DNA from: an uncultured euryarchaeote
GTDB lineage: Archaea; Thermoplasmatota; Poseidoniia; Poseidoniales; Poseidoniaceae
Direction of reading: 5' to 3'
Length of the DNA stretch: 11,789 nt
NCBI GenBank assembly: GCA_937892665.1
Contig: CALBJF010000373.1
Span: forward strand, 1-11,789
Shown here: piece after piece, positions 1-7,100 of the stretch
Layout: each line of letters begins with the position of its first letter
Position numbering within the stretch: position 1 is the stretch's first letter
Translations under genes and position numbers: made by a program
The notes under the pieces: model-generated
What the model was told of the DNA's origin: nothing
What the model saw: only the letters and a program-made list of their open reading frames with translations
Databases searched by the model: none

Positions 1-2
1 AG

Positions 3-128
3 CAAGGACAGCAAGGTCAGCAAGGACAGCAAGGTCAGCAAGGACAGCAAGGTCAGCAAGGTCAACAAGGCCAGCAAGGACAGCAAGGTCAGCAAGGACA
101 GCAAGGTCAGCAAGGACAGCAAGGTCAA
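3..128 (+). repeat. 18-bp tandem repeat encoding (QGQQGQ)n
   Basis: The unit CAAGGACAGCAAGGTCAG repeats in frame. Copies at 3-20, 21-38 and 39-56 are identical. The copy at 57-74 is diverged (GGT/GGC glycine codons and CAA). Copies at 75-92 and 93-110 are again perfect, and 111-128 differs only in the last base. The array runs off the left edge. The regular alternation of GGA and GGT glycine codons shows that the expanding unit was 18 bp (two GQQ triplets) rather than 9 bp. Copy-number changes would keep the reading frame. Confidence 0.9.
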
Positions 129-941
129 CAGCAAGACAATGGGCAAGGACAGCAGCAACAAGGTGGAGACCAAGGAGGCCAACAAGGTCAACAAGACAGT
201 CAAGACCAAAACGGTCAGAACCAAAACGGTCAGAACCAACAGCAGCAAGGACAAACCCAGAACGGTCAGCAAGGTCAACAAGGCCAGCAAACCGATCAAC
301 AGCAAGGCCAGCAACTTGACAACCAAGACCAAAACGGCGAAAACGACAACGATGGAGACGGCATCCCTGATGACCTCGACAACGATGACGACAACGACGG
401 ATTGGTTGACGACCTCGACGACAACCCGCAAGATCACGACAACGACGGAATTGACGACGCTGAAGACAGCGACGACGATGGCGATGGAATCGATGACGAT
501 GAAGAAGTGAACGACAATGATCCTAATACGAACATTTACGATCACGACAACGATGGAATCAGCGACGCTGTTGACCTCGACATCGACAACGACGGAATCG
601 ACAACAGAAACGACGTTGCTGAAGATGGTGTTACCGACCTATCCCGTGACCATGATAACGATGGCATGGACGATGGAGTAGACGACGATGACGACAACGA
701 CAACATTCTTGATGTCGATGAAGCAGACGGCGACTTCGGTAACTACCGCTACGATCACGACAACGATGGAATCTGGGATCTCAGCGACACCGATGACGAC
801 AACGACGGTCTTTCAGACTGGTTTGAAATCAACGATGGCAACGATCTCACAGGTCAATTTGACCACGACAACGACGCTATCGAGGATCACCTCGATGACG
901 ACGATGATGGCGATGGAATCCTCGATTCCCTCGAATCCTGA
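3..941 (+). CDS. Gly-Gln-Gln / TSP3-like calcium-loop surface protein, 5' partial
   Basis: The frame is open from the left edge to TGA at 939-941, leaving 312 residues; the start and any signal peptide lie outside the window. Codons from 6 to 131 spell 14 uninterrupted Gly-Gln-Gln triplets. A Gln/Asn/Gly/Asp-rich linker follows to about base 345. From there to the stop there are about a dozen acidic loops of the form DxDxDGxxD, alternating between DHDNDG and DDDNDG/DDDGDG types. These match the calcium-binding pattern of thrombospondin type 3 repeats, though without the animal cysteines. No hydrophobic segment or C-terminal anchor is visible: the chain stops just after a loop (DGDGILDSLES). 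By family analogy it is probably exported and binds calcium as an extended rod. That it is a surface or adhesive protein is inference. An ATG at 402 in this frame is internal, because the frame is open and repeat-coding far upstream of it. Confidence 0.85.
   Translation, partial: QGQQGQQGQQGQQGQQGQQGQQGQQGQQGQQGQQGQQGQQGQQQDNGQGQQQQGGDQGGQQGQQDSQDQNGQNQNGQNQQQQGQTQNGQQGQQGQQTDQQQGQQLDNQDQNGENDNDGDGIPDDLDNDDDNDGLVDDLDDNPQDHDNDGIDDAEDSDDDGDGIDDDEEVNDNDPNTNIYDHDNDGISDAVDLDIDNDGIDNRNDVAEDGVTDLSRDHDNDGMDDGVDDDDDNDNILDVDEADGDFGNYRYDHDNDGIWDLSDTDDDNDGLSDWFEINDGNDLTGQFDHDNDAIEDHLDDDDDGDGILDSLES
343..941 (+). repeat. TSP3-like acidic repeat region of the first gene
   Basis: Roughly twelve Asp-rich loops occur, often as dyads of a DHDNDG loop followed 10-15 residues later by a DDDNDG or DDDGDG loop. 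At DNA level a 24-bp sequence beginning TACGATCACGACAACG is identical at 537-560 and 750-773, suggesting recent duplication or gene conversion. Closely related units occur in the next gene, so the two genes share a repeat family. Confidence 0.8.
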
Positions 942-969
942 ATACGTTGAACAGATTTATGTCGTAACT

Positions 970-988
970 CCAATGCAATTTGTATTGG
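970..988 (+). other. small hairpin downstream of the first gene
   Basis: CCAATGCA (970-977) pairs with TGTATTGG (981-988) across a 3-base loop, giving an 8-bp stem with one G-U pair. It lies between the stop codon and the stronger terminator hairpin and may protect or structure the 3' end of the mRNA. No T-tract follows it, so it is not called a terminator. Confidence 0.4.
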
Positions 989-996
989 ACGGCCGG

Positions 997-1036
997 GTCT
1001 CAGGGGAGTCAGCTCCCCTGAGGCTCCTTTCTTTTT
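997..1036 (+). terminator. hairpin plus T-rich tract terminator
   Basis: CTCAGGGGAG (999-1008) and CTCCCCTGAG (1013-1022) form a perfect 10-bp stem with a 4-base loop; G997-C1024 and a T-G pair extend it. The T-rich run TCCTTTCTTTTT (1025-1036) follows directly. Archaeal termination depends mainly on the T-tract; the stem adds a strong 3' end. The position, 55 nt past the stop and ahead of a new promoter, fits separation of the two surface-protein genes. Confidence 0.75.
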
Positions 1037-1084
1037 GATATCCTTTTATTGCGGGTGATACTTTTGACTCTCAACCACCCATTG

Positions 1085-1095
1085 TTTTGATATAC
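1085..1095 (+). promoter_or_regulatory. candidate TATA box for the giant surface-protein gene
   Basis: TTTTGATATAC lies about 37-47 bases before the ATG at 1132. Archaeal transcription normally starts about 25 bases after the TATA box, which would place the 5' end near 1115-1120, just ahead of the Shine-Dalgarno site at 1121. No convincing purine-rich BRE precedes it, so the call rests on AT content and spacing. Confidence 0.4.
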
Positions 1096-1120
1096 AGTTC
1101 TCTGGTCAGCAACTTGTTAA

Positions 1121-1126
1121 GAGGGG
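1121..1126 (+). promoter_or_regulatory. Shine-Dalgarno site deciding the ATG at 1132
   Basis: GAGGGG ends five bases before the ATG at 1132, and the following residues (MLKIRYKKNSE, then a hydrophobic stretch) form a sensible signal or anchor start. An in-frame TTG at 1087 would add 15 residues, but it lies inside the probable TATA box and has no ribosome binding site. Confidence 0.6.
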
Positions 1127-1131
1127 CTCAC

Positions 1132-4100
1132 ATGCTGAAAATCCGATACAAAAAGAATTCAGAATCAAACATACTCACATCAGTGATTTTAGTCATGCTC
1201 ATGGTTATGAGTACAACACTCGCAATGATGATTCCGACAGAGTGGGACGAACCTACAACAACAGTAGACGTTGAATACAGTCCTATGGAAAGCAGTCCTG
1301 CTATGCAATCAATGAATCAAGCCGGCCAAGGCAGTTATGACGGCGTTACGACGTTCAATAACGATAATGTCCATCCCTCTTTGAGTGACATTATGTGGGC
1401 CGATACCGGCATTGCATCCGGAGTAATCCATGACATTGGTGCTATTGAAGCAATTATGGCATCCAACAATTTCCTTATCGAAGAATCAAACCGTGATGAC
1501 CACGATAACGATGGAATCAGCGACTTGTACGATCTTGATGATGACAACGATGGAATATATGACTTACTGGAACGCTTCGATGGTTGTTATGGAACTGATC
1601 CCTTTGACCACGATAACGATGGTATCTCTGATGCTGATGACTGGGACGACGACAACGATGGAATTCTCGAAGGGCCTCTTGACATTGCTGCTCTTGAAGG
1701 ACAGGGACTTGACCCTCTGAACGTCAGCACTCACCGTTACCTGCCCGAAGATACAATTCATCCATGGACTGGCACACAAGTAGGGGCTTTCTACCTGGCT
1801 GATCAAAACCCACTGGATCACGACAACGATGGCGTAACAGATGAGGATACAGATGGTTCTGGAGCAGGGCGATTTGACGAAGACGATGACAATGATGGCC
1901 GTATTGACCAATTTACATGGCCGTGCGACTTCGACAACGATGGCGTAAGAGATTACTTTGATGATGATGATGATGATGACGGTGTTAAAGACGTCGAGGA
2001 TTCAAATCCGTATGATGCAACCGTTACAACATCACATACTCAAGCAGGCAACCTTTTCGCAGCCCCAACAGCATGGGACTTTATTGATTACAGAGATTAT
2101 TCTGGCGGCGTTAACTACGTTACTTGGGAAGCTGCAAGAGTAGATGCAAACGACGAGTTTGACTACGCTGGAGGAACGACAGGCGATGGTGCAGCAGGTA
2201 CGCCCTCATTCACAGACATCATCGACGGAGATCTTGATGGAGACGGAATTCCAAATTTTATCGATCCTGACAATGACAACGACGGAACCCCTGACTCTGC
2301 AGATACTGACGACGATAACGATCTTATTCTCGACATGTTCGACCCAGACGACGACAACGACGGGATTCCAGATGTTTGTGTAAACGTCGATTTCAACAAT
2401 GATGGTCTAAGCGACTATACCTGGACAAACAGGTCTCCTTACGAAACACCAGGTGGGAACACGGATGGAAAGGCTGGATTGGATTGTGAACTCGATTACG
2501 ACCAAGACCTTGACGATGACCGACTTCGCCCATTCGATCAAAACTACAACGCAATCTATGATTGGCTTGACCCAGAAATGGGTGGAACAACCTCTCCAGA
2601 CAACCTAGGAAACGTTCTGGTAAGTGGAGACGCTACAAACTTCGAGTATGATACCGACGATGATAACATCGATAACGAGAACGACAGTTTCCCTCTTGAC
2701 AAGGCATCGGACGTTATCGCTTGGAATTGCCCAACATCGGCGAACCCAAATCCTACAAATCCAGATCCACGATGTCAAACACGCCGTGCATCTTTCTCCC
2801 AATTCAATGATTGGGACGGCGATGGCGTACTCAATTGGGAAGACGTCGATGATGACAATGACGGAATTATCGACATGCTCGATATCGATTGGGATTGTGA
2901 CCTCGACAATGATGGAGATCTTCACGCTATCAACGGTGCATTGTACCGAGATGACGGTCCGAATTCTGTTGATTCAGACATTGATGGAGACGGCCTAGAA
3001 AATGACATCGACTGGGACGATGATAACGACGGTCTTTCCGACTTGTTTGACCCTGATGATGGAAACTGTGGCTTAGTTGATTCTGATCTCAGTGATGCCT
3101 TCCAACAACCAGCATACCCTGTTGGCGACGGAGGATCTCTCACCGGTGGAGCAGATAATCAAGACTATGCTACAAACGCAGATCTATATTGGGCAATGGT
3201 ATTCTTGCACAACCCGTTCTCCGAGATGGTGCTCGATTACAACGGATATGATGGAACAACCAACCCAGTAACTCCAGGGACCATTCCCGAATTCTACTGG
3301 TTCATATTCGCACGTTGGTCCTCCTACAATGGTGGAAACGAATGGGATATTGACAGCGATGGAGATTCTCTTGTTAATGGCCTTGACATCGATCAAGACG
3401 GTGATGGACTGCCAGATTGGTGGGACCAAGACGAAGGAAACGATGGAATTCAAGACATTAACGATCTAAAGATGGGTGGTTCATTCAACATGACAACATG
3501 TGGCGTTACTGTCGGGAATCTCGGCCAAGGATTCACTTGCGGATACAACTATGCTATCGCTTACCAAATGCCGCTTAATGGGGTAAATGCCCAATTCGGC
3601 CTTCCATATTCAACACGACCTGATGCAGTTGTCGACCAAGGCGCAACTCCCGGTGGCGCTTCTGGTAACTGGTCTTGTACTCCCGGGGCACAAGGCGGCT
3701 GCTGGCATTACGACTTTGGTGGGGACGGCAATACAGATTCTGCCATAACCTATCTCCAAATGCAAAACAACCGTGACTCGTTCGTTACATGGATGGGTCT
3801 TTTCACAGGTATCTGGCAATGGAACTCAGACAATGGACCTGAAGCCGATTTCCCTGACGAACTCGGAGCAGATTTACTTCAAAATGATGAGGACGGAGAT
3901 GTTGATGGGGATTTCTACAACAATAGCATCGATCTTGATGATGATTACGACTCCGTTTATGACTGGTTTGATGTTGATGACGACAACGATGGTCTATGGG
4001 ACTATTTCGAAATAGATTCAAACGATGATCTTGACGATGACGCAGGCCAAGAAAATGGCAATTTCTTCTCAGGTACAAATTGTGTCGATAACGACGATGA

Positions 4101-7100
4101 CGGAAACGATGCAGATGCAGATGATGACGGATTCTACCAAGCAGTATGGGATCGTGGTGATATGACTCTCGGCCTCATCCAACCTAAGGTATACGACGTC
4201 GACAACGACAACGACGGTGTGCCGGATGGTGAAGACGTAGATGACGATAACAACGGAATTCTAGACATCAATCAAGAACTCATTGCTGGATGTTTCTGGG
4301 GTGAAGAACAATCGACTTGGGACCACGATAACGATGGAATTGTTAACTGGGCTGACGATGATTGGGATGGCGACGGAATCAGCAACGCTGACGAATTACT
4401 AATTTCGATTACTCAAGCCTTTGATCACGATAACGACGGAGACAGAGACGATATCGATATCGACGATGATCAGGACGGAATGCATGACGAAGACGAAGTC
4501 ATGCTCTGGCCTGAACGATTCCAACGAAATTCCACCAATCCATGGGATCACGACGACTTCGGTAGTGGAGAAGCCCTTGCTAATCCATCCGATCCATTCA
4601 CTGGCCCAGACGTAATTGACGAGGACGACGATAATGATACGAGAGCAGATGCTGATTGGGATCACTTGGAAGAAGGCTTCTCATCAGATACATGTTATGC
4701 AGGAGCTCTATCTTCAGATTGGGATTCCGACAACGACTGTACGTTTGATGAAGACGACAAGGCACCTACATTCATCACTCTAGACATGCCAGGTAATCTA
4801 TGGATGGATGCTCAGAGCCCGGCAATCTTCAGCGGTGTTGTTACATGGGTCAATCCAATTACACTCGTTCAGGAAAATGCGAGCAATATGCCTGTCCAAA
4901 TTCATATTGAATGGGCATCAAACGGAACCACAGCTATCGAAACAACAAACATTCTCACAGGGCAAAATGGACGTTTCTCAGTAGGACAGTTCCTCTATCC
5001 AGAGGATATTGTTGTAGGTGATAACACGACATACAAGGTCTATGCCGTCGTAACAGAAATGTTTGCCTTCAATGGTGCCACATCTGCTGACTACTTGGTC
5101 GGTGTCGAAGCGAATATGACCATCGATCCAAGCAGTAACAACTGGGAATTCTTCAGAAGTGATGAACAACAGTTGTGGTTGGAATTTTATTCCTACTACA
5201 CTGCTGACTATCAACGTGGAATTTATTCAAACCCGATTCCATATGCCCCAGTAACATTCTCCTTCTATGGTGGATTGTTTGGTAACCTTACAGAGCCAAC
5301 CAACTTTACCAACTTTGACGGACTTGGCTATCGTGCGAACTCCAACGGATTGACCTCGGTTTCATTCGAGCAGGCTGGAGGAGCAACTGGTGTCTGGAAG
5401 CAAGTACAATTCAACTCGACGATGGACAACGGAGCAGGTGTAGCACCTGGCGGCCTTGAAGAAATTATTTGGAACAATAACACAAAGGTTCACGACATAG
5501 TTCAGGATTCAAACGGCTTGTCAGCCCAGTATGAACGCGTTAACACGAGTTTACCAGCAGGTGACTACAGTTATGTTGGACGGGTTCAACCTGATCTCGC
5601 CTCTGAATATCCGTTCCCGTTCCTTCACGGAGATGAGGACGAGCCTCGTTCAATGCGTGTTATGCACAGAATGAACATCGCAGGTACAATGACTTTGGAA
5701 GGAACACAACCAATTTCATTCTTCGATGCAACCATCAACAACGGCGACGGAACGTTCGGTAACTGGAGATACATGTATCACGGCCCTGCCCTGACCGCAG
5801 CTGGAATTAATTACAACGAAGTGTCTGCTTACAAGGCATACAGCACACTTTGGGATGGCAATGACGCTTCACTAACCGGCCAAGCAGTCAACATCATCGA
5901 TTTCGTTGATGTTAACGCCACGCATTGGTTCATCACACTCGTCAACGGTGGGGATTCAAATCTCCCTCCTTGTGGACAAGTCGATCCAAGTGACCCAGAT
6001 AGCCCTGTGCGTTGTGAAATCGTTCCAGAAATGGATACGGGCACATCTCTTGGACTCGCTGGCGATGTTTCAAACAGAACCGAAATCCCATGGACAGTGG
6101 ACCCAATTGCAGTACAGATCGACAGAGACCGCAATGGTATCTTCAGCAGTGGTGGAGAGACACAATTCACTCAAACACCGAAGTGCCGAGATTCACTTGG
6201 AAATGACATTCTCATGACTGTTCAAGGCGATGAAACAGAATGCCAGACAAAAGGTGGAATACAAGCTGTTTACGATTACAACTTCACTTGGGAAAGCCAA
6301 TTCGCATCTGGAACCTACGGAATGCGCGTCGACTTTACTAATTCGGCGTATTACTTCACAGGCAATTCATCAACGCTTGCAACCACTGGTGCATACATTA
6401 ACGTAACAGTCATCGGAACAACCGACTTCCAATTGACATCAATTCCACGTTTGTATCGTAACACGAACACATCAATCCAAGCTCGATTAATCGATAATTC
6501 ATTACAACCAGTTCGCGAAGCACCAGTCAATTACACTTGGTCATTCGATGGTCGAACCGAAACCAGTTATACCGATACAAATGGATTCTTTGAAATGCCA
6601 TTTAACATCACTTCAGATGACGATTTAGGTTCATTCACTCTGACGTTTGATTATGAAGGCACATCATTACTCAAACCGAGCAATGCTGTGCAACAGGTTT
6701 GGGTTGTATCTCGGACTTTTGTTTCAGTAATATCGACAGACGGCAATAGACGCCAATCTGGGGATTTGTGGGACTTTACTGCTCAGGTGAAAGATGATAA
6801 CAAGACCTTCGAATACGATTCGGGTGGACGTGATCTCGACGGTACAACAGCGCCAAATGGGGGTCTCGTTGACGTCATCTTCGAAGGAACTGACTTCGAC
6901 AACGTTCAACACCGCCAAGTCATTGCAACACTTGCACCATCTGCGGGTGTTATCTCATTACCAGAAACCCAGCCTGACAGCGCCCATTTGTGTTATTACG
7001 ACGGAAATGGTGATGGATTCGCAGACCGTGACCTCAACCAGAATGGCGTTCTAGAACGTCTGGAAAGCGTTGGTTGTTTGAAGGCGGATGTCAGTCCATT

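Noticed and set aside
3..128. Regular short repeats that could suggest a CRISPR array
   Set aside because: Units are 18 bp, contiguous and without unique spacers, and they translate in frame as GQQ triplets continuous with the downstream coding sequence.
402..941. ATG at 402 as the real start of the first gene
   Set aside because: The same frame is open and repeat-coding from the left edge, and starting at 402 would cut into a calcium-loop block with no signal peptide or ribosome binding site.
139..1038. Open frames rich in Thr/Met/Lys at 139-510 and 688-1038
   Set aside because: These are out-of-frame readings of the Gln/Gly and Asp-rich repeats; the latter also runs through the terminator hairpin. 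Composition is an artefact of GAC/GAT/AAC codons.
1087..1131. TTG start at 1087 adding 15 residues to the giant protein
   Set aside because: It sits within the probable TATA box and lacks a ribosome binding site; the ATG at 1132 has GAGGGG at good spacing and a sensible signal region.
900..1131. First two surface genes being one gene split by a frameshift
   Set aside because: A strong terminator, a promoter-like sequence, a Shine-Dalgarno site and a new signal-type N-terminus separate them.
1960..1980. (GAT)6 run as a phase-variation tract
   Set aside because: It is a trinucleotide run in frame, so slippage only alters the number of Asp residues and does not switch expression.
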